In this document: piece by piece, positions 50,458 through 59,943 of the stretch | Numbering within the stretch: the stretch's first letter is position 1 | How the letters are laid out: each line of letters begins with the position of its first letter | NCBI GenBank assembly: GCA_017428625.1 | Contig: JAFRQM010000056.1 | Coordinates: forward strand, 1-64,000 | Length of the DNA stretch: 64,000 nucleotides | DNA from: Clostridia bacterium | GTDB taxonomy: Bacteria > Bacillota > Clostridia > Oscillospirales > Acutalibacteraceae | Direction of reading: 5' to 3' | Notes under the pieces: generated by a model | Seen by the model: the letters and a program-made list of their open reading frames with translations, nothing else | What the model was told of the DNA's origin: nothing | Database searches by the model: none | Program-made: the position numbers and the translations under genes

Positions 50458-52209
50458 ATGTTCAGCGACAAAAAAATATGGATTGCAAACTCCGCTTCGG
50501 GCGAACGACTTTACCTTGAGCCTTCAATGGCAAACCGCCACGGCATTATTGCCGGCGCCACCGGAACCGGTAAAACAATAACAATGAAAGTTATGGCTGA
50601 ATCTTTCAGCGATATGGGCGTGCCCGTATTTTTCAGCGATGTAAAGGGCGACCTTTCGGGCATGTGCACGAAGGGCGTTGACAGCGAAGATATGCAAAAG
50701 CGCATTGAACGATTCGGCATTGAGGGTTTCACCTACAAAACCTACCCCACAAGATTCTGGGATATTTTCGGCGAAAAGGGCAACAATGTGCGTGTTACAG
50801 TCTCCGATATGGGACCGACGCTCATTTCAAAACTGCTTGAACTCACCGATGTTCAGGCGGGTGTGCTCAACATTGTTTTCCGCGTGGCGGATGACAACGG
50901 TCTTCAGCTTCTCGATCTCAAGGACCTTCGCGCTATGGTCGGCTTTGTGGGCGAAAACAGAGCGGAATTCTCACTTGAATACGGTAATGTGACCGTTCAG
51001 AGCATAGGCGCCATTCAGCGCGCCCTTCTCAAAGTTGAGGATGAGGGCGGCAACGATGTTTTCGGCGAGCCGATGCTTGACATAAGAGATTTTATACGCA
51101 CCGATATTGACGGCAGAGGATATATCAACATTCTCTCAAGCACCCGTCTTATTCAGAACCCCGCGTCATATTCGGCGTTCCTTCTCTGGATGCTCAGCGA
51201 ACTGTTTGAGATTCTTCCCGAAGTGGGCGACCTTGAAAAGCCGAGGCTCGTATTCTTCTTTGACGAGGCTCACATGCTGTTCACCGACTGCTCCAAGACG
51301 CTGCTTCAGAAAATAGTTCAGCTTGTCAAACTCATTCGTTCAAAAGGCGTCGGTGTTTATTTCGTCACACAGTCGCCGTCGGATATTCCCGATGAAGTTC
51401 TCGCGCAGCTTTCAAACAGAGTTCAGCACGGTCTCAGGGCATACACACCCACAGAGCAGAGAGCGGTCAAAGCGGCGGCAAACGCCTTCCGCGCTAATCC
51501 CGAATTTGACACAGAAGACGCTCTTATGGCGCTCGGCACAGGCGAAGCGCTGGTAAGTTTTCTTGACACAAAAGGTATTCCTTCAATTGTCGAAAACGCA
51601 AAGATTCTGCCTCCGCAGAGCCTTATGGGCGCATCGGATGAAAGTGTTGTCAGCAGCATTATCAACAGCGACGAGTTCGGTCTCAAATATAACGAAACGG
51701 TTGACAGAGAGTCGGCATACGAAATAATTATGGCGGCAAAGAAAAAGATAGAAGAGGAAAAAGCCGCAGAGGAAGAACGCATCAGAGCCGAGGCTGAAGA
51801 GAAGAAAGCCGAAGCCGAGCGCAAAAAGGCGGAGGCTGAGGAGCAGAAAAGACTGGCAGCCGAAGAGAGAGAACGCAAAAAAGCCGAGGCTGAAGAACAG
51901 AAGAAACTCGCGGCGGAAGAAAGAGAAGAAAAGAAGAGAAAAGCCGCGGAAGAAAAAGAAGCAGCCAAAGCCGAAAAAGAAAAGCAGAAGAAAAAGAGCG
52001 AAGTTTCAAAAACGGCTAAAAAAGCCGTCAACAGCGCGACTTCATCCGTCGCAAGGTCTGTAAGCACCAATATGGTCAACTCCCTGCTCGGCGGCAAGCA
52101 GACTTCGGCGCAGACAATGGCAAAGCGCGCGGCGACAAACGCCCTGAGTTCGGTTATGAGATCGGGCGCATCCTTAATCGTGCGCGGACTTTTCGACACG
52201 AAAAAATAA
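50458..52209 (+). CDS. HerA/DUF853-type ATPase
   Basis: 583 residues. The DUF853 (HerA-helicase-like) ATPase core is at 1-400: Walker A GATGTGKT (33-40), DVKGDLSG, Walker B LVFFFDEAHMLF, FVTQSPSDIPDEVL and LSNRVQHGLRAYTP. A long charged coiled coil (about 425-520) rich in Ala, Glu and Lys (KKAEAEERKKAEAEE-like repeats) follows, then a helical end. Related HerA ATPases pump or remodel DNA with a nuclease partner, but stand-alone DUF853 proteins have no settled role. Probably cotranscribed with galM. Confidence 0.92.
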   Translation: MFSDKKIWIANSASGERLYLEPSMANRHGIIAGATGTGKTITMKVMAESFSDMGVPVFFSDVKGDLSGMCTKGVDSEDMQKRIERFGIEGFTYKTYPTRFWDIFGEKGNNVRVTVSDMGPTLISKLLELTDVQAGVLNIVFRVADDNGLQLLDLKDLRAMVGFVGENRAEFSLEYGNVTVQSIGAIQRALLKVEDEGGNDVFGEPMLDIRDFIRTDIDGRGYINILSSTRLIQNPASYSAFLLWMLSELFEILPEVGDLEKPRLVFFFDEAHMLFTDCSKTLLQKIVQLVKLIRSKGVGVYFVTQSPSDIPDEVLAQLSNRVQHGLRAYTPTEQRAVKAAANAFRANPEFDTEDALMALGTGEALVSFLDTKGIPSIVENAKILPPQSLMGASDESVVSSIINSDEFGLKYNETVDRESAYEIIMAAKKKIEEEKAAEEERIRAEAEEKKAEAERKKAEAEEQKRLAAEERERKKAEAEEQKKLAAEEREEKKRKAAEEKEAAKAEKEKQKKKSEVSKTAKKAVNSATSSVARSVSTNMVNSLLGGKQTSAQTMAKRAATNALSSVMRSGASLIVRGLFDTKK

Positions 52210-52300
52210 AACTTTGTTTACAATTTATCACATTGTAATTCACATTCCATTAAAAATGTTAAAGTAATATGTCATCAAAGAAAATTGAGGAGGAATAATT

Positions 52301-52990
52301 ATGGCAAACGAAAAAATCCTTGTTGTTGATGACGACACCAATATATGCGAACTGCTCCGCCTTTACCTTGACAAAGACGGTTACGATGTTATTACGGCCA
52401 ACGACGGAGCGTCGGCGGTGAAAAAATTTCAGGATGAAAACCCCGACCTTATGATTCTTGACATTATGCTGCCCGAACTTGACGGCTGGCAGGTGTGCAG
52501 AGAGGTTCGCAAATTCTCGGACAAGCCGATAATAATGCTTACGGCAAAGGGAGAAACTTTTGACAAGGTTCTCGGTTTTGAACTCGGAGCGGACGACTAT
52601 GTTACAAAACCTTTTGACGCCAAAGAGGTGCTCGCGAGAATCCGTGCCGTGCTTCGCAGAACGGGTTCCGACAAGCAGGAAAATATAAAAGAGGTCAAAT
52701 ATGACAAACTCGTTATCAATCTGACAAACTACGAGCTTATGGTTGACGGCAAAAAGGTTGACACTCCGCCCAAAGAAATGGAACTTATTTACCATCTTGC
52801 AAGCAATCCGAACAGAGTTTTTACACGCGACCAGCTTCTTGACGAGGTGTGGGGCTTTGATTATTACGGCGACTCAAGAACGGTTGACGTTCATGTGAAA
52901 CGACTTCGCGAAAAACTTGAAGGCGTGTCGGATAAATGGGAACTCAAAACTGTCTGGAGCGTCGGCTATAAATTCGCTACAAAGGAATAA
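52301..52990 (+). CDS. OmpR/PhoB-family response regulator
   Basis: 229 residues. Receiver domain 1-120: acidic cluster VVDDD, phosphoacceptor Asp54 (MILDIMLP), Thr/Lys in LTAKGE and VTKPFD. Winged-helix DNA-binding domain 130-229: LTNYELMVDG, MELIYHLASNPNRVFTRDQL, DSRTVDVHVKRLREKL. Its histidine kinase follows 12 bases downstream. The upstream gap (52,210-52,300) contains three TTTACA/ATCACA/TTCACA-type hexamers about 10-12 bases apart (52,217; 52,227; 52,239), which resemble a Pho box; autoregulation is possible. GAGGAGGAATAATT is the RBS. Confidence 0.96.
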   Translation: MANEKILVVDDDTNICELLRLYLDKDGYDVITANDGASAVKKFQDENPDLMILDIMLPELDGWQVCREVRKFSDKPIIMLTAKGETFDKVLGFELGADDYVTKPFDAKEVLARIRAVLRRTGSDKQENIKEVKYDKLVINLTNYELMVDGKKVDTPPKEMELIYHLASNPNRVFTRDQLLDEVWGFDYYGDSRTVDVHVKRLREKLEGVSDKWELKTVWSVGYKFATKE

Positions 52991-53002
52991 TCCCCGACCG
53001 AA

Positions 53003-54526
53003 ATGAAAGAACAATCCAAAACATCCGATAAAAAAAGCCCGAGAACGAAAATACGGCGTTCCTCGCTGTTTCGCAGATTTTTTCTGACTTCCGCCCTTAT
53101 GCTTCTCGGAACACTTCTTATAGCAGGACTTACCCTTATGGTTTTTGTTTCGGGTTACTGGACCAATGAGAAGGCCGAACTGCTGAAAAAGAATGTTTAT
53201 TCGGTTGCGAACAACACTGCCGATGTGCTGAGTTCCGAATATATGGATGAAAACCGCAAGGCGTCAATAATGATGATTTGCAACAACCTTAATCAGATTT
53301 CATCGGCGATTGACGCGGATATTTTCGTTGTTGACACGGAAGGCAGAATTATCTACTGCAAAGATATTCTCAAATCCGGCTTCTCGCTCTATACGGGCTC
53401 CTGTATGCTGCACGGCTCATATAAGATAGATGAGAAGATTATGCGCACGGCGCTTGACAGGTCGTGTTCGCTCACGGGCGACCTGGAAGGCAACCTTGAC
53501 AGTCTGAGTTTTATTGTCAGTTCGCCTGTCAAAGTCGGCGAGGAAACGGTTGCGGTGGTGTTTGCCACGCAGTCGCTCACAAAAGGTCTCGCGCCGTATA
53601 TTATAGCCATTTTCCGTATGTTCTCATACGCGTCGATGATTGGTATTCTCTTTGCTCTTATTGTTGCATACATTTCAACTGCGAGAACAACAAGGCCTTT
53701 AAGACTTATGTCGGAGGCGGCAAGGCGCTATGCGAACGGTGACTTTTCATACAGAATACCGGTTGATGTCAGAAAGACCAGAAACCCCGATGAAATCACA
53801 ACGCTGATTGAAGCGTTCAACTCTATGGCACAGGATCTGGCGACGCTTGAGAGTTCAAGACGGAGTTTTATTGCAAATGTTTCTCACGAACTCAAAACGC
53901 CGATGACCACCATAGGCGGATTTATTGACGGAATACTTGACGGCACAATAACCGAAGACAGGCAGGGGCAGTATCTCGGCATTGTTTCGGAAGAAGTGAA
54001 ACGCCTTAAGAGACTTGTTGAACAGATGCTAAACCTCAGCCGCATTGAATCGGGCGAGGTGAAACTGCACCCGTCGGAGTTTGATATTTCGGAGATGATT
54101 GTTTCAACACTGCTGAGTTTTGAGCAGATGATTGACGGCAGGAATATTGAGGTCAGGGGCCTTGAAACATTTACACAACTCAACATAAGTGCCGACAGAG
54201 ACATGATTTATCAGGTTATTTACAACCTTATTGACAATGCCGTCAAATATACGCCCGAAGGCGGATATATCGAAGTGAGCGCGCAGGACGGCGGCAACAG
54301 AGCCGTTGTCAGAGTAACAAACAGCGGCCACGGCATTGAGCCTGAGGAAACGGAAAAGGTTTTTGAGCGCTTCTATAAGGTTGACAAATCAAGAAGTTAT
54401 GACGCGAAAAGCGCCGGAATGGGTCTTTATCTTGTAAAAATGCTTGTTGAACTTCACAACGGCAGAATTAAAGCGCAGAGCGTTATAGATGACCACACCG
54501 ATTTCATATTTTGGCTGCCCAAATAA
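53003..54526 (+). CDS. Sensor histidine kinase
   Basis: 507 residues. Two membrane helices (about 28-52, FFLTSALMLLGTLLIAGLTL; and about 205-225, MIGILFALIVAYIS) enclose an extracytoplasmic sensor domain. HAMP (about 226-280), HisKA with phosphorylated His295 (NVSHELKTPMTTI), HATPase_c with N-box YNLIDNAVKYTPEGG, G1 NSGHGIEP, F-box FERFYKVDKSR and G2 AGMGLYLVKML. PhoR/WalK-like layout but no PAS domain is apparent. Paired with the response regulator. The signal is unknown; an HtrA protease gene downstream hints at envelope stress. Confidence 0.95.
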   Translation: MKEQSKTSDKKSPRTKIRRSSLFRRFFLTSALMLLGTLLIAGLTLMVFVSGYWTNEKAELLKKNVYSVANNTADVLSSEYMDENRKASIMMICNNLNQISSAIDADIFVVDTEGRIIYCKDILKSGFSLYTGSCMLHGSYKIDEKIMRTALDRSCSLTGDLEGNLDSLSFIVSSPVKVGEETVAVVFATQSLTKGLAPYIIAIFRMFSYASMIGILFALIVAYISTARTTRPLRLMSEAARRYANGDFSYRIPVDVRKTRNPDEITTLIEAFNSMAQDLATLESSRRSFIANVSHELKTPMTTIGGFIDGILDGTITEDRQGQYLGIVSEEVKRLKRLVEQMLNLSRIESGEVKLHPSEFDISEMIVSTLLSFEQMIDGRNIEVRGLETFTQLNISADRDMIYQVIYNLIDNAVKYTPEGGYIEVSAQDGGNRAVVRVTNSGHGIEPEETEKVFERFYKVDKSRSYDAKSAGMGLYLVKMLVELHNGRIKAQSVIDDHTDFIFWLPK

Positions 54527-54692
54527 AAAGTTATCAATTTTTGTAATGCCGCACGGGGAGACTCTGACGGCATTAATTTAAGCATAAAGCAAAAATCGTT
54601 AAACAGTTAACATTTTATTTTGCCCTGCGTAAAAAACTGTTAATAAATTTATGCGATAATGCAGGTGACAAAATAAGAAGGAGGACCTGATT

Positions 54693-56522
54693 ATGAATGA
54701 ATTTGATAATGAAGAATTAAACGAACAAACCGAAAACACCGAAAATCCGGATTCCGAAAACACTTTAAGTCAGGAAATGAGTGAAACGCCGAAATCGCCG
54801 GAAGAGGCAATACCCGACGCCCCGGTGGAAAATGCGGAAGGGCAGTATTACGGGCAGACAGGACCCAAGCCCGAAACTCCCGTGAATCCATACGCTTCGC
54901 AGGCAGAGGAATATCGCAGACAATCGGCTGTCAATCAGCAGCCGCCCGCGCAGAACAGCGCGCCTTCCGCAGGCAGTTACGGCGTGCAGAGCGGTCAATA
55001 TACACAGCCCGGTCAGGGAAATCCCCGCCCCGGATACGGCGCTCCCGGTTACGGTCAGCCTCAAAACCCTTACGGCAGACCCGTCACCGGCAATGCCAAC
55101 CCTTACAGTCAGGGGCAGTATAACCCTTATCAGCAGAGATACAACGGTCAGGCGCAGAGACCGGCAGCCCCTAATTACCGGCAGCCTTACACTGCTCCCG
55201 CTCCCGTGCAGAACACCGCCGCTCCCGAAGGTAAAAAGAAGGGCGCAGGCAAAAAAGTCTTTACTGCTCTTATAGCGATTATCCTTATTATCGCTCTCGC
55301 GGGGACAGGGATTCTTCTTAAACATAATGTTGACCTGAAAAAGAGGCTGGACAGCGCCTCACCTTCTGTTTCATCACAGACTCCATCCGGCGATTCCGGC
55401 ACATCGGAAGCGGGCACGGATTCGGGAGTGAAAATAGCGGTAAGCGGCGCTCCGAGCGACAAAAACGCGCTGACGACCGACGCCATAGCCGAAAAGGCAA
55501 GGGCGAGCTGCGCAGGCGTTCTTGTTTACACAAACGCGGATTCTTCATCCGCCGCAGGTCAGGGTTCGGGCATACTTGTTCCCATTGAATCAACCGCAGA
55601 CAACAGCAACAAATACACTTATGTTCTTACCTGCGCGCATGTGATTGACGACAGTAACGTCAGCGTCAAGGTTCAGCTTGAAGACGGCTCGGCTTATGAC
55701 GCGGAAATTGTCGGCTACGATGTTAAAACCGATGTGGGCGTGCTTCGCATTGCGGCCTCGGGTCTCAATGTGTGTGAAGTCGGCGACTCATCGGCTCTGA
55801 AGGTCGGCTCGGCGGTTTATGCCGTAGGCAACCCCGGCGGAATTGAATTTTTTGGTTCATTCACGGATGGTATTGTTTCAGCCATAGACAGACCCATTTC
55901 GAGTGAAATCGGTTACACAATGAGCTGTATTCAGCACACAGCCGCCATAAATCCCGGTAACTCGGGCGGCGCTCTTGTAAACGCATACGGTCAGGTTGTG
56001 GGTATAAACTCTCAGAAAATCGCATCCGCTTCCTATGAAGGTATGGGGTTTGCCATTCCCATCAATCAGGCGGTTAAAATTGCCGATGACCTTATCAGAT
56101 TCGGCTATGTCAAAGACAGGGCAAAGATAGGCATTACTTACTATCCGCTGAGTTCAAGCACGCAATACAGTATGATAGCCCGTTACAACAATCTGCCCTC
56201 CGGCGCGTTGATTATAAAGACCATTTCGCCCGATTCAAGCCTCGCGAACACGCAGGTAAAGCAGTATGATATGATTATTGCGGTAAACGGCGAAGACCTT
56301 GACAAGGCCGATGTTCTGCTTGAAAAGATAGACAGCGGCAAAGCGGGCGACAAACTGAAACTGACAATCGGCAGAATAAACAATGACTACACAGTGCAGA
56401 AGTTTGATGTTGAGGTAACTCTGGTTGAAGATAAAGGCAGCGCAACTCCCGAAGAGGAGACAACACAGCCCAACCTTTACCCGTTCGGCAGCGACGGTTT
56501 CGGCTTCAATTTCGGCAACTGA
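54693..56522 (+). CDS. Membrane-anchored HtrA-like serine protease
   Basis: 609 residues. The long N-terminal cytosolic region (1-185) is rich in Pro, Gln, Tyr and Asn (PGYGAPGYGQPQNPYGR). One transmembrane helix (VFTALIAIILIIALAGTGI). A trypsin-like domain follows with triad His316 (TCAHVID), Asp347 (KTDVGVLRI) and Ser424 (NPGNSGGALV), then a PDZ domain (about 500-590: NLPSGALIIKTISPDSSLAN) and a short acidic tail. It degrades or chaperones misfolded proteins outside the membrane. Follows the two-component system after 166 bases, which contain TTAACA/GTTAAC motifs and GATAAT; possibly under its control. GAAGGAGGACC precedes ATG 54693. Confidence 0.94.
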   Translation: MNEFDNEELNEQTENTENPDSENTLSQEMSETPKSPEEAIPDAPVENAEGQYYGQTGPKPETPVNPYASQAEEYRRQSAVNQQPPAQNSAPSAGSYGVQSGQYTQPGQGNPRPGYGAPGYGQPQNPYGRPVTGNANPYSQGQYNPYQQRYNGQAQRPAAPNYRQPYTAPAPVQNTAAPEGKKKGAGKKVFTALIAIILIIALAGTGILLKHNVDLKKRLDSASPSVSSQTPSGDSGTSEAGTDSGVKIAVSGAPSDKNALTTDAIAEKARASCAGVLVYTNADSSSAAGQGSGILVPIESTADNSNKYTYVLTCAHVIDDSNVSVKVQLEDGSAYDAEIVGYDVKTDVGVLRIAASGLNVCEVGDSSALKVGSAVYAVGNPGGIEFFGSFTDGIVSAIDRPISSEIGYTMSCIQHTAAINPGNSGGALVNAYGQVVGINSQKIASASYEGMGFAIPINQAVKIADDLIRFGYVKDRAKIGITYYPLSSSTQYSMIARYNNLPSGALIIKTISPDSSLANTQVKQYDMIIAVNGEDLDKADVLLEKIDSGKAGDKLKLTIGRINNDYTVQKFDVEVTLVEDKGSATPEEETTQPNLYPFGSDGFGFNFGN

Positions 56523-56537
56523 TAAAAAGTTATAATA

Positions 56538-56566
56538 AAAGGGCTTGCCTGAGCAAGCCCTTTCTG
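56538..56566 (+). terminator. Terminator after the HtrA-like gene
   Basis: AAAGGGCTTGC (56,538-56,548) pairs with GCAAGCCCTTT (56,553-56,563). Confidence 0.8.
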
Positions 56567-56586
56567 CAATACAGGAGGAAATGCGA

Positions 56587-57288
56587 ATGAAAAAGTTAAT
56601 ATCCTTTCTTATGGCAGCGCTGTTGATGTTTTCTATTGTATGCATAGGAGTAAATGCCGACGAACTGGAACAGCATAGTGAAAAAGTCGATTCTGCCGCA
56701 GACAGAATATCATTCTCTGATGATGAACTTCGTGAAAAATTCGGTATTAAACAAATACTTCTGCCTGAAAACTACAAACTTCAAGTTTACGAGTTTTTTA
56801 CTTGTGAATATGATTGGGATTTGCCTGATATTTTACATATCACTTTTATTGATAACACGGAAATCGATTGCAAATTGATTAACAGCAATTACGGAAACAG
56901 CAATGTTTTTGAGCACTGTTCAGCAAGCAGCGGACAAATAATCAATCCATCCGGCGAATCAATAAGTATTACAGCAGGCTATACTTATATTTTTGATTCC
57001 GAAGAAGATTTAGTTTTTGAAATATCATTGTTAACACAAAATGATTATAAAAGAGTTTTTCTTGATTGCGATAAGTTGAACCATTCTTTTTCAAGCAACA
57101 CAGAAGAATACAAACGGATTGTTTCTGATTGCATAGTCGGTGTTTTCGCAGGTAAACTTGACAGGGTAACAACAGGATTGAAAGCCGAATTAAAATACAA
57201 TATTTTAGATTTCGCTTCAGATATTATTCAATTAAATGTTTTATTCATAAAATACTTAATTGGCAGTTCAATAAGTGTATTGAAATAA
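56587..57288 (+). CDS. Hypothetical exported protein (233 residues)
   Basis: Not recognised. ATG 56587 is chosen because GGAGG ends eight bases upstream and it begins a signal peptide (MKKLISFLMAALLMFSIVCI, cleavage near VNA-DE). The mature part has a beta-rich central domain (LQVYEFFTCEYDWDLPDILH; SINITAGYTYIF-like) and a helical C-terminus. More AT-rich than its neighbours. A single-gene unit between two strong terminators. Confidence 0.75.
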   Translation: MKKLISFLMAALLMFSIVCIGVNADELEQHSEKVDSAADRISFSDDELREKFGIKQILLPENYKLQVYEFFTCEYDWDLPDILHITFIDNTEIDCKLINSNYGNSNVFEHCSASSGQIINPSGESISITAGYTYIFDSEEDLVFEISLLTQNDYKRVFLDCDKLNHSFSSNTEEYKRIVSDCIVGVFAGKLDRVTTGLKAELKYNILDFASDIIQLNVLFIKYLIGSSISVLK

Positions 57289-57295
57289 CAAATCA

Positions 57296-57481
57296 TTGCC
57301 GCGGTGGGTTAGGTGGATTATTATATTTTTTAGGATTTATTTGGTATATGGTTTAATAATAGTATTAACACTTTTTAATGATGCAGCAGAAGAAACCGAA
57401 ATATTGATAAGCAGCATTTTCAGCAAAAAAAACCATATATCAAACATAAAAAAGCGCGCCGTGTTTTTCGGCGCGCTTTGA
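57296..57481 (+). CDS. Doubtful small membrane protein
   Basis: A 61-codon frame starting with TTG, with one hydrophobic segment (WIIIFFRIYLVYGLIIVLTL) and a basic end. No RBS apart from a weak AGGTGG. Its last codons run through the terminator hairpin at 57,451-57,479. It may be a remnant or not a gene. Confidence 0.25.
   Translation: MPRWVRWIIIFFRIYLVYGLIIVLTLFNDAAEETEILISSIFSKKNHISNIKKRAVFFGAL
57449..57481. terminator. Terminator
   Basis: AAAGCGCGCC (57,451-57,460) pairs with GGCGCGCTTT (57,470-57,479), with A-rich upstream flank and a loop of GTGTTTTTC. Confidence 0.8.
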
Positions 57482-57603
57482 ATTACTGCAGTCCGGCGCA
57501 CGGCAATATTTGACATAATATATTTGTTTGTGATAATATAAATATGTTATGTTGATAACTGCCGTTGATAATTGTTTTCACGGCGGAGCAAGGAGGAAAT
57601 GTG

Positions 57604-58767
57604 ATGAGCAGAAAAACCGCTTCAGCTGTTCTTGCGGCAGTAATGGCGTTTCTGATGATGTTCTCAGTCGCGACCGCGGGCGTATTTGCGGCGCTTCAGG
57701 GTTATTCGGTTAAACTTGACGCCCCGAGAAGATATGTGCATGTAGGCACCTATCTTCAGGTGACGGCTGAAATAATCGTTCCCGAAGACTGCGAACTCAA
57801 GCCGGAAGACTTCAAAATAGTATGGTCGTCGGACAGCGAGCACTGCTCCGTTAATCAGAACGGTCTTGTTTACGGCAACACGCCCGGTTATTCAAACATT
57901 ATCGCAACTGTCACCGACCCCGCGAGCGGCGAAACATTCAGCGGCTCAATCAAAATAAGCTGTTCAACCGCTGTTGACGCGGTCAACGATTATCTGCGCA
58001 ACAATACCGTTATGGGCTACCGCTTTAACGGAAGCGAAAAGTTTTATTACTATGACCAGGATGTCGCCTGGCAGAAAACAACGGGCTTTATGAACGCCTT
58101 TGACTATGTGTCGCCCTACCTCACAATCAACTATGACTATGTTCGCATAAACTACAACTACGGCGGCAAGGCGCGTATGGTTCAACTGTGGAAAGGTCAA
58201 TACGGCATAGCGTTCTACGGCAGCGAAATCGGTTATTATTACCGTGACGGCGAGCTTAAAGAAGGTGAAGAGGTAAGCGCTTTCACACCTTACAAGTGCG
58301 CCGACAACGACAGGCTCAAAATGCAGACAACGCTTTATTGGGATAAAGACAGAAACGGCGATTATCAGTATCAGTTCACCGTTCCTTATGACGATTACTG
58401 GTGGTGCACGGGCTTCAGGGGCGGACACCTCTACAACACCGAGCCCTGCGATGAACTCAGAATGGAAGGCTTTGTCGATTTCCACGATGAGGAAGAGGCA
58501 AGCGCCGTTGCCAAAGGCCTTGAAGAGTGCGGATTCACAAGGAAGGATTCCTCCTCCGCGCTTGAACTTGACACCTACGCTCAGGACGGCGCCCGTATAA
58601 GCTTCTGCTGGCAGAACATCTCAGAGGCCCAGAACACGGTTGTTGTGAAGGCAACAATAAACGCTCTTATTACGACCGGCTCAATAGCGATGATATTTAT
58701 GCCGCTCGGCTTCTTCTTTATGACATTTATCACAATGCCGATAATATTCCTTCTTATGCTCTTCTGA
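57604..58767 (+). CDS. Exported protein with bacterial Ig-like domain and C-terminal membrane helix
   Basis: 387 residues from ATG 57604 (AAGGAGG upstream). Signal peptide (RKTASAVLAAVMAFLMMFSV to about 28). Residues ~30-120 look like a Big_2 Ig-like domain (VHVGTYLQVTAEIIVPEDCE, IVWSSDSEHCSVNQNGLVYG, TVTDPASGETFSG). The centre is rich in Tyr and Trp (YYYDQDVAWQKTTGF) and unrecognised. The last 35 residues are very hydrophobic (LGFFFMTFITMPIIFLLMLF), a membrane anchor. Likely a surface protein. A single-gene unit with a terminator. Confidence 0.8.
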   Translation: MSRKTASAVLAAVMAFLMMFSVATAGVFAALQGYSVKLDAPRRYVHVGTYLQVTAEIIVPEDCELKPEDFKIVWSSDSEHCSVNQNGLVYGNTPGYSNIIATVTDPASGETFSGSIKISCSTAVDAVNDYLRNNTVMGYRFNGSEKFYYYDQDVAWQKTTGFMNAFDYVSPYLTINYDYVRINYNYGGKARMVQLWKGQYGIAFYGSEIGYYYRDGELKEGEEVSAFTPYKCADNDRLKMQTTLYWDKDRNGDYQYQFTVPYDDYWWCTGFRGGHLYNTEPCDELRMEGFVDFHDEEEASAVAKGLEECGFTRKDSSSALELDTYAQDGARISFCWQNISEAQNTVVVKATINALITTGSIAMIFMPLGFFFMTFITMPIIFLLMLF

Positions 58768-58786
58768 TAAAACAGACAGTTATATA

Positions 58787-58822
58787 AATGCCGCACTGCT
58801 TTAACCGGCACTGCGGCATTTC
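58787..58822 (+). terminator. Terminator
   Basis: AATGCCGCA (58,787-58,795) pairs with TGCGGCATT (58,812-58,820), followed by TCAC. Confidence 0.6.
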
Positions 58823-58847
58823 ACTCGCTTAAAAGGAGATTTTTGTT

Positions 58848-59108
58848 ATGATGAAATATGTTTCTCTCATAGGCAAACCGGTGTGTGTCATTCTCTATAT
58901 TGCCGGCATCATTCTCGCTGCCGGTAAAAAGTTTATTCCGCTGGCGGCGCTTTTCACCATGCACCTGACCGAGTATTTTATTATCGGCAGAAAAACAGCG
59001 AAACAGTCAGGCATAAGCGCGGGCAGGGGTCTCGCGAACTGCTTGGCTTTCGGCTTCACCTGGTGGCTGCCGGTGAGTAAAGCGGGCGGAGCGGATGAAA
59101 AAGAATAA
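58848..59108 (+). CDS. Small membrane protein (86 residues)
   Basis: Not recognised by family name. Two hydrophobic segments near the N-terminus (VSLIGKPVCVILYIAGIILA; FIPLAALFTMHLTEYFIIG) and a third weak one (GLANCLAFGFTWWLPV), ending in an acidic tail. AAAAGGAG precedes ATG 58848. Monocistronic; sits directly before the ribosomal/secE cluster promoter. Confidence 0.7.
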   Translation: MMKYVSLIGKPVCVILYIAGIILAAGKKFIPLAALFTMHLTEYFIIGRKTAKQSGISAGRGLANCLAFGFTWWLPVSKAGGADEKE

Positions 59109-59244
59109 TCCGCGCACTTTTCTTTATATAATAATACATTAATATATTGTCACAAGATATACATATTGAAACCGGAATAAAAACAATATATTGTGATATT
59201 CTGCCGGGACTGAAAATCACACGGTTTCTATAATAAAAAAATGC

Positions 59245-59273
59245 TTGACGAAGCAAATGACTTGTGATATTAT
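59245..59273 (+). promoter_or_regulatory. Promoter of rpmG-secE-nusG
   Basis: TTGACG (59,245-59,250) and TATTAT (59,268-59,273), 17 bases apart. Confidence 0.75.
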
Positions 59274-59280
59274 ATCTACA

Positions 59281-59340
59281 CCTCTGCGGGAGGGCTTTAT
59301 TTTTGTGCCCTTTTTCCGGTAGTCACAGAGGGAGGCTAAA
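59281..59340 (+). promoter_or_regulatory. Structured leader before rpmG
   Basis: CCTCTG (about 59,281) can pair with CAGAGG (about 59,326). Between them GGGC-TTTATTTTTGTG-CCC is followed by TTTTT, an attenuator-like hairpin. No known leader family was recognised. Confidence 0.4.
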
Positions 59341-59367
59341 AATTCCTAAAAGATGGAGGTGCCGCAA

Positions 59368-59532
59368 ATGGCTGCTAACGGTAAAAGAGTGAAAATCACA
59401 CTTTCATGCACCGAATGCAAACAGCGCAACTACAACACAATGAAAAACAAGCAGAACACACCCGACAGGTTGGAGATGAACAAGTACTGCCGTTTCTGCA
59501 GGAAGCATACTCTCCACAGAGAAACCAAATAA
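59368..59532 (+). CDS. rpmG: Ribosomal protein L33
   Basis: 54 residues ([20 protein letters not shown], ending [11 protein letters not shown]). Zinc-binding cysteines in two pairs, CTEC and CRFC, make this the C+ (zinc-containing) form of bL33. ATGGAGGTGCCGCAA precedes ATG 59368. Located just before secE and nusG, as in most Firmicutes. It would be missed by an ORF cutoff of 60 residues. Confidence 0.95.
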   Translation: MAANGKRVKITLSCTECKQRNYNTMKNKQNTPDRLEMNKYCRFCRKHTLHRETK

Positions 59533-59547
59533 CACAGGAGGAGAACA

Positions 59548-59925
59548 ATGGCTAAAAAGGAAGTTTCCGAGGCTGCCGAAAAAGTCGCAAGAGCTGAAAA
59601 AGAAGCTAAAAAAGCGAATAAGCAGTCCAACCCCAACGGCAACATCTTCCGTCGCGCAGGCAGGGCCATAAAGAAGTTCGCAAAAGACCTCAAAGGCGAA
59701 ATCAAAAAGATTGTCTGGCCCGACAAAATGACAGTTCTCAAATCCAGTGGCGTAGTTCTTGTCGTGGTTCTTATCTGCGGAGTTGTTATTTTCGGTATTG
59801 ACCAGTTGCTTTCGTTCCTTCTCTCCCTTCTCAAGAGGGCGGCGGAACACATAAGCAATTCAGGTGCTGCCGAAGAGACAACACAGGCAATGATGTCTGC
59901 CGTGAGCAAATTCTTCACTATCTGA
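59548..59925 (+). CDS. secE: Preprotein translocase subunit SecE
   Basis: 125 residues: a long charged N-terminal extension (KKEVSEAAEKVARAEKEAKK), the conserved amphipathic KDLKGEIKKIVWPDKMTV and a single transmembrane helix (VVLVVVLICGVVIFGIDQLL), then a short C-terminal tail. It is the essential SecYEG subunit that clamps SecY. Longer than the ~60-residue Bacillus protein because of the N-terminal extension. It sits between rpmG and nusG. Confidence 0.95.
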   Translation: MAKKEVSEAAEKVARAEKEAKKANKQSNPNGNIFRRAGRAIKKFAKDLKGEIKKIVWPDKMTVLKSSGVVLVVVLICGVVIFGIDQLLSFLLSLLKRAAEHISNSGAAEETTQAMMSAVSKFFTI

Positions 59926-59943
59926 AAATAGGGAGGATTTACA

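Noticed and set aside
51423..52199. A 258-codon minus-strand frame rich in Ser, Ala and Phe opposite the HerA-like gene.
   Set aside because: It mirrors the Glu/Lys/Ala coiled-coil coding region (antisense of GAA/AAG/GCC codons) and has no start signal.
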